Origin: JACQGD01 sp045628725
Lineage (GTDB): Bacteria; Patescibacteriota; Saccharimonadia; Saccharimonadales; Saccharimonadaceae
Direction: 5' to 3'
DNA: 23,733 nucleotides
Assembly (NCBI GenBank): GCA_045628725.1
Contig: JAZQPT010000034.1
Location: forward strand, 1 to 23,733
Made by a program: the position numbers and the translations under genes. Under the pieces are notes generated by a model. The model had not been told where the DNA came from. It saw nothing but the letters and a program-made list of their open reading frames with translations, and searched no databases. Within the stretch, counting starts at the first letter, position 1. Each line of letters starts with the position of its first letter. Below are positions 1-7,044 of the stretch, in pieces.

Positions 1-18
1 AATGACGAGCGGTAGTAT

Positions 19-69
19 GTCGCAGCGACACCTGGACGCATGTCCGGGTGTCGCAGCGACTGTTTTTTT
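19..69 (+). terminator. Rho-independent terminator of an upstream plus-strand gene
   Basis: A G+C-rich imperfect inverted repeat (arms 19-32 and 47-60, one mismatch) has an inner GGAC/GTCC stem and is followed at 63-69 by seven T residues. This is the classic shape of an intrinsic terminator on the plus strand. A TAG at 13-15 just before it could be the stop of the gene entering from the left, but the reading frame cannot be fixed from 15 bases. Confidence 0.7.
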
Positions 70-92
70 ACGAACATCATTATAGCTAAGCT

Positions 93-139
93 GTACCAAA
101 ATAAATACACCGCTACTAGCGATGTATTTATTTTGGTAC
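93..139 (-). terminator. Long hairpin at the 3' end of tRNA-Leu(CAG)
   Basis: A perfect 17-bp inverted repeat (93-109 with 123-139) encloses a smaller CGCT/AGCG stem. On the minus strand it forms immediately after the tRNA and its arm includes the last two acceptor-stem bases, the discriminator and the CCA. The distal arm has a TATTTATTTT run. It probably ends tRNA transcription or guides 3' processing; the role is inferred. Confidence 0.5.
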
Positions 140-219
140 GCGAGAGAGGACTTGAACCTCCACGTCCCGAAGGACACTAGCACCTGAAGCTAGCGCGTCT
201 ACCATTCCGCCACTCGCGC
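134..219 (-). tRNA. tRNA-Leu (anticodon CAG)
   Basis: Read on the minus strand the sequence folds as a class II cloverleaf. The acceptor stem GCGCGAG pairs with CTCGCGT (G-U at the first pair). The anticodon stem CTAGC/GCTAG holds the loop TTCAGGT, giving anticodon CAG. A long variable arm (GTCC-TTCG-GGAC) and the T-arm GGAGGTTCAAGTCCTCT follow. Discriminator A and an encoded CCA end the gene. The class II arm and discriminator A fit leucine. It is nearly identical to tRNA-Leu(UAG) at 2930-3014. Confidence 0.95.
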
Positions 220-230
220 TTATATAAGCA

Positions 231-260
231 AGTGTAGTGCATGTTATAGCACTAAGTCAA
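231..260 (-). promoter_or_regulatory. Promoter of tRNA-Leu(CAG)
   Basis: On the minus strand TTGACT (255-260) is followed after 18 bases by TACACT (231-236), a good sigma70-type pair. Transcription would start a few bases before the tRNA 5' end at 219. Confidence 0.6.
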
Positions 261-348
261 TCACATACACTACGTATAATTTGTGTTTCACGCAGCGTCA
301 CTCGCAGTACACTTCTCTGGTTGATGCTTGGGATAAGTAAGCTAATAA

Positions 349-1986
349 TTAGTTAGATGGTGAATAATTTGCAAATTCAGACAAATCATATTCTTTACGT
401 AGCTGAGAAACCATCGTCTTGATGTCAGATGACTGTTTGACACCAGTATTAAGTATGCTCTGTGGATCGAAGGTGTTTTTTATACCAACATAGAGTTCTT
501 TCAAATCATCGTCAATTTCGCTGTATGCAAATAATGCCTTAAAGCGTCCTTCGCCAGATTCACCAATCAGATGTCCTTTGTAACTTGCCACTAGACGCGC
601 ATATTCGTCGGTAAACTTAAAAACTTTTTGCCTATCAGTTACTTTATGAAGCTGCAAAGCTGGACGAATATGATACACATTATCAAGAAGTCGTCCGTAA
701 AGCGGTAGCGCAAGATGGAATTTAGTTCCCAGTACTTCAAGGGCTGTCATGAAATCCTCAAACCGTTCCGATGGAATATACGCACCGTCCACGAGAGGAG
801 GAGCCGATTCAGCGTTGCCTTCAGGGTTTATGACTATAGATGTCACATCTCGTAATATCAATAGTTCTTCGGACTCAGCAGCATCAGCTGCGACTTTGAT
901 AAATGCAGGCGTTTGGTCGAACATCTTATGGAGTTTTTTGGTCTTTTTATTGCGCTGTCGTTCAGCAGGTTCATCAAAGCCAATGATAATCACTGCTTTT
1001 GTTGCACCTGCGTCGACTGCGTCGGTATAGTAAGAATACTTTTTACCGCGCTCTAGTGCTGCTTCGAATAGCTGCCCGTCTATCAGCTCCATCAAGCAAG
1101 GTCCAAGTGACGCCATACCGTCAATCGAATCACGCGCAGATTCCCAGCTATCAAAAGCGACTGCCGCTACAGATAGTTCATTAAGGTATTCGGTTTTCAT
1201 AATAATTTCAGATATTATTCCTAGCGTTCCTTGACTACCGACAATAAGCGGCGCCAAATCAATTGACCCGTCTTTTCGCTTTACATCAACGATACCGTTA
1301 TAGCCAGCGTTATCACGCGTATCTTCGTCGATGGAATTCGTTATCATCGCTGCATTGTCCGCAATAAGATTATCGATTTGGCGGTAGATCTCGCCCTCAG
1401 ATGTCTGCTCACCTTTTTTGCGATTTAGTTCACGTTTACTGATGCGGCCCGTTTGCAAGATATCACCGCTACTCAGCACGACTTCGAGTTGATGAACCCA
1501 ATTACCCGTTGCGCCATATTTACCTGACAGCATGCCGCTGGCATTGTTCGCTACAGCTCCACCGATAGTGCTGTACGCCGCAGATGCAGGATATGACGGA
1601 ATATACATACCGTGCAGGCGAAGGGCGTCGTTAAGTGCCTTAAACGTAACACCGGGCTGGACGCGGACAAGTTTTTGCTTCACATCAATCTCAAAGACGG
1701 TATTCATATGCGCCGTCGTATTGACGATGATACCCATGCCAATTGCAGCCCCGGTCTGGTCACTACCAGCGCCCCGCGCCGTAATCGGTAGCGCATGACC
1801 TTTCTCGGCTAGCTGACTCGAGAATCGAGCAACCTTACGTATATCATTTGTCGTTCGCGGATAGACAATCATTTCAGGAGTAATCGATAGCACGCCTGCG
1901 TCAGTTGACATTGCACGTCGCACGGACGCGTTACTTGATACTTCTCCAAGTATATGTTCGTTTAGATAGTTAGCCACTTTACTCAT
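349..1986 (-). CDS. FAD-linked oxidase (GlcD/D-lactate dehydrogenase-like)
   Basis: A 545-residue flavoprotein of the FAD_binding_4 / FAD-oxidase C type, a family that oxidises 2-hydroxy acids such as D-lactate or glycolate. The FAD-binding domain fills roughly residues 35-265, with RGAGSDQTG (71-79), PGVTFKALN (111-119), GGAVANNASG (142-151) and GSQGTLGIISE (250-260). The C-terminal half is the substrate domain and ends with an FDP-SILNTG-type tail. No Fe-S cluster segment or signal peptide is visible, so it is probably cytoplasmic or membrane-associated. Substrate and electron acceptor cannot be read from sequence. The start has no Shine-Dalgarno. An extended -10 box lies nine bases upstream, suggesting a leaderless or near-leaderless mRNA. 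It stands alone between tRNA-Leu(CAG) and the terminator at 2022-2076. Confidence 0.88.
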   Translation of the reverse strand: MSKVANYLNEHILGEVSSNASVRRAMSTDAGVLSITPEMIVYPRTTNDIRKVARFSSQLAEKGHALPITARGAGSDQTGAAIGMGIIVNTTAHMNTVFEIDVKQKLVRVQPGVTFKALNDALRLHGMYIPSYPASAAYSTIGGAVANNASGMLSGKYGATGNWVHQLEVVLSSGDILQTGRISKRELNRKKGEQTSEGEIYRQIDNLIADNAAMITNSIDEDTRDNAGYNGIVDVKRKDGSIDLAPLIVGSQGTLGIISEIIMKTEYLNELSVAAVAFDSWESARDSIDGMASLGPCLMELIDGQLFEAALERGKKYSYYTDAVDAGATKAVIIIGFDEPAERQRNKKTKKLHKMFDQTPAFIKVAADAAESEELLILRDVTSIVINPEGNAESAPPLVDGAYIPSERFEDFMTALEVLGTKFHLALPLYGRLLDNVYHIRPALQLHKVTDRQKVFKFTDEYARLVASYKGHLIGESGEGRFKALFAYSEIDDDLKELYVGIKNTFDPQSILNTGVKQSSDIKTMVSQLRKEYDLSEFANYSPSN

Positions 1987-1995
1987 TGTGTATCA

Positions 1996-2004
1996 ATGAT
2001 AGCA
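1996..2004 (-). promoter_or_regulatory. Extended -10 promoter of the FAD oxidase gene
   Basis: On the minus strand TGC-TATCAT forms an extended -10 element that ends nine bases before the ATG at 1986. No convincing -35 is seen. Predicted transcription starts 0-3 bases before the start codon. Confidence 0.45.
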
Positions 2005-2021
2005 CAAGCAGTGTGCGAGAT

Positions 2022-2076
2022 AAAGAAAGCCTCACTACAGAGTAGTAAGACTTTCTTTACTACTCTGTAGTGAGGC
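2022..2076 (-). terminator. Strong intrinsic terminator of the 231-codon gene
   Basis: A perfect 20-bp inverted repeat (2029-2048 with 2057-2076, 8-base loop) lies just after the stop at 2092. On the minus strand it is followed by TTTCTTTA. It isolates this gene from the downstream FAD oxidase gene. Confidence 0.8.
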
Positions 2077-2091
2077 GTGATACACGCAGGT

Positions 2092-2778
2092 CTAGTCAGC
2101 GCGGTAACGCAGCGAACACATCAGCGACTCATGTAGTTCCTTGCGAAACCCATCAGCACACTGGCCATATGTATGGTACATCCGACATTCCAACTCGAGC
2201 ATGACATGCGAGGAAAATGCTTCATCACTCAGATGTTGCGGCGCTGCCATGGCGTCCTGCCAGATCGTATGCAAAAAATCCGCACGACGACTGCTTGGGA
2301 CGTCCGCAATGAACCGCTCCTCGACAAGTTTTACCACACTCCTAGCTTTGAACATGCCGTCTATGTCTCTGTACGGCTGCCGGAGCTGAGATAAAAACCC
2401 TTGCCTGAACGATTCTGCGATCATATTCACCTGAGACGGTGACGGATAATACCGCAGATCGAGCCATGAAGCGGAGTAAAACAACCACTTCAGACGCTGC
2501 GTCACATCTGTCGCCAATCCCATGCCAAGTCCAGGCAATCGCAACTTTCTCTGGCGATTACTATAGACGAGCTGGCTCTCGAGCAACGGCACCCAGTTGA
2601 TGGCCACGGCTCGTCGGCACAAGTCATCGCCATCGATAACTTCTTGCATGCCTTGCCATCGCAGTACCGATGATCGACTTTCGTTCCACCATTCGGATGA
2701 TAGGTACCACGCCCGTTGAACAGACTCGATACCCGCTTCTACTGCAACAATACGCTCATTGCTATCTGGCTCTTTCAC
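2092..2778 (-). CDS. Hypothetical protein, tryptophan-rich, unrecognised
   Basis: I do not recognise this protein. The open frame reaches a GTG at 2787 (231 codons), but I prefer the GTG at 2778 (228 codons): an AAAGGTGG ribosome-binding site overlaps the first GTG and sits five bases before the second. The protein looks mainly helical and soluble, with no signal peptide or membrane segment. It has several tryptophans (for example SEWW, INW, LKW, ASW, IW) and a PSPSQVNMIAESFRQGF segment in the middle. It is a single-gene unit: tRNA-Leu(UAG) diverges upstream and a perfect 20-bp terminator hairpin follows. Nothing in the neighbourhood points to a function. It could be lineage-specific. Confidence 0.7.
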   Translation of the reverse strand: MKEPDSNERIVAVEAGIESVQRAWYLSSEWWNESRSSVLRWQGMQEVIDGDDLCRRAVAINWVPLLESQLVYSNRQRKLRLPGLGMGLATDVTQRLKWLFYSASWLDLRYYPSPSQVNMIAESFRQGFLSQLRQPYRDIDGMFKARSVVKLVEERFIADVPSSRRADFLHTIWQDAMAAPQHLSDEAFSSHVMLELECRMYHTYGQCADGFRKELHESLMCSLRYRAD

Positions 2779-2798
2779 GATTTCCACCTTTGTGTGCG

Positions 2799-2810
2799 AG
2801 GAATATTCCT
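2799..2810. promoter_or_regulatory. 12-bp palindrome upstream of the 231-codon gene
   Basis: AGGAATATTCCT is a perfect palindrome about 20 bases upstream of the chosen start. It may be an operator for a dimeric regulator. This rests on symmetry and position only. Confidence 0.25.
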
Positions 2811-2850
2811 TGATTTGATGTTATCGCAAATTAGTTGTAATGTACAGGTT

Positions 2851-2879
2851 TTGCATATCTAAATTAAATCTGATACAAT
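2851..2879 (+). promoter_or_regulatory. Promoter of tRNA-Leu(UAG)
   Basis: TTGCAT (2851-2856), a 17-base spacer and TACAAT (2874-2879). Transcription would start near 2886, giving a leader of about 44 bases that contains a CTATTG/CAATAG hairpin before the mature tRNA. Confidence 0.65.
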
Positions 2880-2929
2880 GGCTATTGTCTACGACGCTAG
2901 TAGCAATAGTAGCGACGTAATGTACATAA

Positions 2930-3014
2930 GCGCGAGTGGTGGAATTGGTAGACACGCTAGCCTTAGGAGCTAGTGCTTTCGGGCGTGGAGGTTCAAGTCC
3001 TCTCTCGCGTACCA
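2930..3014 (+). tRNA. tRNA-Leu (anticodon UAG)
   Basis: Class II cloverleaf: acceptor GCGCGAG/CTCGCGT, anticodon stem CTAGC/GCTAG with loop CTTAGGA (anticodon TAG), a long variable arm (TGCTTTCGGGCG) and T-arm GGAGGTTCAAGTCCTCT. Discriminator A and encoded CCA are present. The last 30 bases match tRNA-Leu(CAG) at 134-219 exactly in the opposite orientation. Confidence 0.95.
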
Positions 3015-3021
3015 CACAATG

Positions 3022-3044
3022 AAGATCCCGATGGGGTCTTTTTT
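3022..3044 (+). terminator. Intrinsic terminator after tRNA-Leu(UAG)
   Basis: AAGATCCC pairs with GGGGTCTT around a GAT loop (3022-3040), and the T run continues to 3044. It lies eight bases after the encoded CCA. Confidence 0.8.
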
Positions 3045-3130
3045 GTTTATATTCGAAACAACCGAATCCTCAGGAGATCTAATGATCGCGCGTACTCTCA
3101 CGTAACGTCATGCGTATTTGTTTACAGAAT

Positions 3131-5542
3131 TTATATAGCGCGCGAAATCACTTCAGCTTGCGTACGCACTGCTACGCCCTGGGAATGACAGTAGTCAATA
3201 AAAGCATAAAAGTTAGCTACCGATATATCATTACTGGTTGCACCTGTAGACTTAATATCATGGAATATTACATTCAGCCAGCCTCGCCCTGACTTGACTT
3301 GATCAACAAATCCATTCAATGAAGCCTGCTGAGTTCCCGCATTAGCAGCTCGGATCCAAAATTGATTCTCTGGTCGAGCAGCAGTTGGGTAATTCGTAAA
3401 TGCTAATCTAGCTGAATCAAAATACCGCGACACATCCGCTGCCGCTACGCGCGACCAATATCCGTTTGGATAGGCGTAACTAGTCATTGGATACCCATTC
3501 GTTACTGCCCACTGGCGTATGCTTTCCAGCTCTGTGATGCGTTGGTCTTGGGTCATACCGACGAGCGACTGCGCATGCGCCGCTGCAGTGGATGCGTGGC
3601 CGCCAATTTCCCATCCTTGCTCCCATAACAGTTTTGTCTGTGCACTTGTCAACATTCCTGCAGTGTCAAGCAGTCCGATGACTGGAAAAAGTGTCCCCCT
3701 GTATCCATATTTATCTAGATATGGCCGAGCGATTGTATATTGCGAAACATAAGAGTCATCAAAAGTCAGCGAAACTACACCATTCGGGAATTGATTTAAG
3801 CTATCGGCAGGGACTAGCGCAAATCCTCCGAAACTTACATTTAACGGACCTCCCGCATTATCAATACAAGTAAACGAAAATGTATCAATACTATTTCTCG
3901 TTGGAGACCCCTGTGAGGCCATCGAACTAAAAGGGACGTCAACGACAATCCACTCACCGGCGTTACCTATCGGATTTGCATTGGCGCCTGCTGGTTGAAT
4001 GACGATTTTATTATAATGATTGGCAATTTGTGAGTCACTTAGGTATATTCGAATCGCAGCCAGTTTCGACGGGTCGTCGTATTTAAACCACAGACGAACG
4101 TCCATGCCTGTGCAATCAAGCGCCATGCCTGCCTTCCGAACGGCTGACGCGACACCTGTGCCGCCTGTAGTGATTTTAATGGACTGTGTACCTAGAAAAA
4201 AGTCGCTCGTGTCATTGAGGTTAATTGTCGACCCGGCTGCGTCATGCGCACTCCAGCCATGCCCAGCTGAGTGAGCTTGCAGCATGTTAGCAGGCGGGGT
4301 CTGTGTCGAAGGCTTAGGCATTCGCATAAGACCGGCGCTCGTGGCCGTAGCGGCTTTCGTATCAACATAGGATTTATTAGCTACATCACCAGCTGCAGTA
4401 GGGGTTGGTGCATTGGTAATTTTACTCCCATCCAGGTTGATACCACCCGTGCTCCGAAACTCCATCGAGCCGTCCGTAGGTACGATTTTTAGTGTAGCCG
4501 TGTTGGTGCCATCCCCTTTAAATACCTCGATCGACTTATCACCACTAGTGTTAGTGTCACGGAAAAAACGCATGCGTGCGTTACGTGTGTTGGTTAGAGT
4601 CTTCGGATCGAGCGAGACAAGAGTAAAGTCACTGCTGTCAGTAAGTGCAGCAAATGTAAATAAGTCGGCGGCAGTACCAGCTGCAGAAGTCATACCGCGA
4701 AGCCGAAAACGTACGGGCGCGTTAGGCTCGTATTTGCCATGCTCGATCATAAGGTCATTAACGTAGTTAAAGTACACGTTGCCTGTATCGACGCCAGAAT
4801 CTACAGCCATACGAGTAAGCATAACGTTAGACGCACTCGCATTTGTCTTTATTTCATAACGGTTATGCGCTGTGCCCGATTCATAGTCCATAGAGTGCCA
4901 ACCCGTAGCAGCCCTCAGTACGTTGCCCCTATCATACCAAGCAAGCCACGGACGAGAATAGTCGTCGGTTTGATAAAAGGCGATATTTTTAGCTATACCT
5001 CCAGTAGCGGAACTAGATGAGAATCTAAGCTGTTTATTAACAGCAACTTCAACGTCACCAGTAAACGTCTTGTTTCCGCCTACCGATTCACTACCAGTTC
5101 TATGGACTACATTAGAGTCATCTGCTTTCGTATCAATAACTGACTGTAATCCCGTCACACTAGAAATCGGTTGAGTACCAGTGTGGTTTGTACGATTCTT
5201 GAGATTGGCGTCAGTATCATTGGCTGTCGCCCCTGATTCAACCGTAGCTAGCTTCTCAATATCTGATGCCGTTGTGAACTTGTGAATGGTCGTTGAATCG
5301 TCTATTGCGTCAGCATCAGATGCGGCTGAATTTACTTTTGCGCGCAGGTCCATACTTAGATGCGTTTCAGACACCACACCAGTCGCAATTGCAGCGGCAG
5401 TTACAGAATCACTTTTTAGCTGAACTGGCCCAACGGTGTCATTCTTTAAAACGCCGCCAGAATCATGCGACTGCAGTAAGTACTCGTTAAGAATATTCCC
5501 CCAACTACCACTATCTGCCCCCGGTTGAGGTAATCGTGCCAT
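3131..5542 (-). CDS. Tail-fibre-like protein fused to a polysaccharide deacetylase (NodB) domain
   Basis: An 803-residue modular protein. Residues 1-30 carry LPQPGADSGSWGNILNEYL, an opening I recall from Saccharibacteria proteins. Residues about 35-170 resemble phage tail-fibre repeats (GATANDTDANLKNRTNHTGT, VGGNKTFTGDV), as does GDVANKSYVDTKA at 385-397. Residues about 425-580 look like a beta-sandwich, carbohydrate-binding-like module. Residues about 585-803 are a NodB-type deacetylase: TFDDS (593-597, metal-binding Asp pair), GGHASTAAAH (647-656), YAYPNG (689-694) and FHD (760-762). Such enzymes remove N- or O-acetyl groups from peptidoglycan or surface glycans. The second motif is unusual: the histidines are seven residues apart, not four as in HxxxH. 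No signal peptide or membrane helix is visible. No other phage gene lies nearby. It is monocistronic. Confidence 0.85.
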   Translation of the reverse strand: MARLPQPGADSGSWGNILNEYLLQSHDSGGVLKNDTVGPVQLKSDSVTAAAIATGVVSETHLSMDLRAKVNSAASDADAIDDSTTIHKFTTASDIEKLATVESGATANDTDANLKNRTNHTGTQPISSVTGLQSVIDTKADDSNVVHRTGSESVGGNKTFTGDVEVAVNKQLRFSSSSATGGIAKNIAFYQTDDYSRPWLAWYDRGNVLRAATGWHSMDYESGTAHNRYEIKTNASASNVMLTRMAVDSGVDTGNVYFNYVNDLMIEHGKYEPNAPVRFRLRGMTSAAGTAADLFTFAALTDSSDFTLVSLDPKTLTNTRNARMRFFRDTNTSGDKSIEVFKGDGTNTATLKIVPTDGSMEFRSTGGINLDGSKITNAPTPTAAGDVANKSYVDTKAATATSAGLMRMPKPSTQTPPANMLQAHSAGHGWSAHDAAGSTINLNDTSDFFLGTQSIKITTGGTGVASAVRKAGMALDCTGMDVRLWFKYDDPSKLAAIRIYLSDSQIANHYNKIVIQPAGANANPIGNAGEWIVVDVPFSSMASQGSPTRNSIDTFSFTCIDNAGGPLNVSFGGFALVPADSLNQFPNGVVSLTFDDSYVSQYTIARPYLDKYGYRGTLFPVIGLLDTAGMLTSAQTKLLWEQGWEIGGHASTAAAHAQSLVGMTQDQRITELESIRQWAVTNGYPMTSYAYPNGYWSRVAAADVSRYFDSARLAFTNYPTAARPENQFWIRAANAGTQQASLNGFVDQVKSGRGWLNVIFHDIKSTGATSNDISVANFYAFIDYCHSQGVAVRTQAEVISRAI

Positions 5543-5583
5543 AAAGCCTGTGTTTTCTCTTTTTAAATTCTTATGTTAAATAT

Positions 5584-5611
5584 ATTATACAGCAGGCGGC
5601 AATAAGCGCAA
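5584..5611 (-). promoter_or_regulatory. Promoter of the tail-fibre/deacetylase gene
   Basis: On the minus strand TTGCGC (5606-5611), a 16-base spacer and a consensus TATAAT (5584-5589). Predicted leader about 35 bases. No clear ribosome-binding site precedes the ATG at 5542. Confidence 0.7.
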
Positions 5612-5613
5612 TC

Positions 5614-5636
5614 AAAAAAAAGACGCATTATACGTC
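5614..5636 (-). terminator. Intrinsic terminator overlapping the rsmD stop codon
   Basis: On the minus strand GACGTATAATGCGTC folds into a 6-bp stem and is followed by eight T residues (5614-5621). The hairpin contains the rsmD TAA. It separates rsmD from the next gene's promoter. Confidence 0.7.
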
Positions 5637-6173
5637 CTCTCGGCGGTAAAAAGTGAGGTTCGCGGTACCATAACTACGATTGTCCACCACAACAACTCCG
5701 GGTTTGGTCAGAACCTCACTTCTACCTGGTTCTGATAATACCATAAGCGCTCCTGGTTTTAAAAGGTCGAATAGTCGTGAAACTGTGGATAACTGCATAT
5801 CATCGTATGGCGGATCAACAAATATGATATCGAACTCACGGTGTTTGTTTCGATCTATCCAGTTTGTGACACTCGTTTTCACCAATTGTGCTTTTGCATC
5901 GACACCGAGACTAGTGATATTTTTTACGATACTATTTTGCGCCGTACGCTCACGTTCAATAAAAACAGCCGATCGTGCTCCGCGAGATAACGATTCTAAT
6001 CCTAGCGAGCCTGTTCCGGCAAACGCATCTAATACGTCGGCATCCGGCAGCTCGTCTTTGATAATATTAAATAATGCGGATCGCTGCCTGTCTCCCATTG
6101 GATGAGTAATGCGACCATCAGGAGCAATGATCTTACGGCCACCAAACTCACCCGAAATAATCCTAAGATTCAT
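5628..6173 (-). CDS. rsmD: 16S rRNA (guanine(966)-N(2))-methyltransferase
   Basis: A 181-residue RsmD homologue of usual length. The family transfers a methyl group from S-adenosylmethionine to N2 of G966 in 16S rRNA of the 30S subunit. Visible features are the N-terminal LRIISGEFGGRKI (about residues 3-15), the D..R.ALFNI segment, motif I DAFAGTGSLGLE for the cofactor, and the catalytic VDPPY motif of N2/N6 methylases. The ATG overlaps the stop of the upstream phospholipase-like gene by one base (TAATG), so translation is probably coupled. It is the last gene of the recG unit. Confidence 0.93.
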   Translation of the reverse strand: MNLRIISGEFGGRKIIAPDGRITHPMGDRQRSALFNIIKDELPDADVLDAFAGTGSLGLESLSRGARSAVFIERERTAQNSIVKNITSLGVDAKAQLVKTSVTNWIDRNKHREFDIIFVDPPYDDMQLSTVSRLFDLLKPGALMVLSEPGRSEVLTKPGVVVVDNRSYGTANLTFYRREDV

Positions 6174-7003
6174 TATCGGTAATGATCCTCTCGCTGCTCG
6201 CTTGCTTTTGTGTCACAGTAGTACCAGCTTAGCGCCACAAGCTTTACGATCTCGGGAACAAGGACGTTTCGGGTATCTCGCGCTAGACGCCTGGTCCAAC
6301 CTGCTTTATAAAACTCTTCGTATAATTCTAGTTGGATGATACGCTCTATTGCCCTGTCGAACATCTCGATGACGCCTTTTTCTAGCACTTCAGCATACTC
6401 CTCGTCGGTCGGCTCGCCCTTGGATATTTTTTGACCGGCAATCGTCGTAGACACACCTAATTCAAAAGCCAGATGGGTCGTCATGATACCTTTAGCGCCC
6501 CAGAACTGCCAGTTGTTGCGCAGCTGTTCGCGGCGTGTTCGGCCGGGGAGGAGTAGTTTGTCTTTGGTTGTCGTCCGCGTCTCTAGGCCTTTGCCATCAC
6601 GCATCTCTTCTAGCTTTTCTTCCAGAGGATAGTGATGTGCGGGCGTCATGCCGTCTGTTATCGCATGCGCCATCCAGGCCGCTTCGAATGCAGCCCGCTC
6701 ATGGTTATCATCGACAAGCGCTTTTGTCAGATTGTAGACATGGTCCGATATCATTGTCCGCAGATTCATATCAGTTGGGTCATGCGGATCTAAATAATGC
6801 CACGGTTCATCGCGGCCAGGACTCTTACGTTTGATTCCATCGGGGCCATTCAGCCCTTCAAAGTGGAGAATTTTGTATTCTGACGGGAAGATCGTCTTTT
6901 TTGGAAGCTTTTTTGCGAGCGCACGACGAGCAACGCGATCAATCTTCTGATGAACGCCCATGATGCGACCAGATTTAATACGAAAAGTTGTTCCTGAATA
7001 CAT
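6173..7003 (-). CDS. Zinc-dependent phospholipase C / S1-P1 nuclease superfamily protein
   Basis: A 276-residue protein whose metal ligands match the bacterial zinc phospholipase C / P1 nuclease fold in order: VHQKIDRVA (H18), LNGPDG (D55), PWHYLDP (H69), WMAHAITDGMTPAHH (H113, D117, H123/H124) and HLAFE (H177, E181). Family members cleave phospholipid headgroups or single-stranded nucleic acid and are normally secreted. Here no signal peptide is visible and the N-terminus is basic, so a cytoplasmic role is possible. Substrate is unknown. The gene lies 30 bases after recG and overlaps rsmD by one base (TAATG). No ribosome-binding site precedes either ATG candidate (codon 1, or codon 15 at 6961, which still keeps H18). 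Confidence 0.72.
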   Translation of the reverse strand: MYSGTTFRIKSGRIMGVHQKIDRVARRALAKKLPKKTIFPSEYKILHFEGLNGPDGIKRKSPGRDEPWHYLDPHDPTDMNLRTMISDHVYNLTKALVDDNHERAAFEAAWMAHAITDGMTPAHHYPLEEKLEEMRDGKGLETRTTTKDKLLLPGRTRREQLRNNWQFWGAKGIMTTHLAFELGVSTTIAGQKISKGEPTDEEYAEVLEKGVIEMFDRAIERIIQLELYEEFYKAGWTRRLARDTRNVLVPEIVKLVALSWYYCDTKASEQREDHYR

Positions 7004-7004
7004 A

Positions 7005-7044
7005 TAGTTTATTTAATTGAGCGCCTAGTTTATTTAATTGAGCG
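7005..7044. repeat. Tandem 21-bp duplication at the recG 3' end
   Basis: TAGTTTATTTAATTGAGCG occurs at 7005-7023 and again at 7026-7044, a two-copy tandem repeat with a 21-base period. The right copy holds the last recG codons and stop; the left copy fills the gap up to the start of the next gene. Confidence 0.9.

Noticed and set aside
2821..3015. Open frame across tRNA-Leu(UAG)
   Set aside because: It is antisense to a clear tRNA and its promoter, and its sequence is the reverse translation of the tRNA T-arm.
3131..5542. Integrated prophage
   Set aside because: Only this one protein has tail-fibre-like parts. No capsid, terminase, portal, integrase or lysis genes are in the window, and no direct att-type repeat was seen around it.
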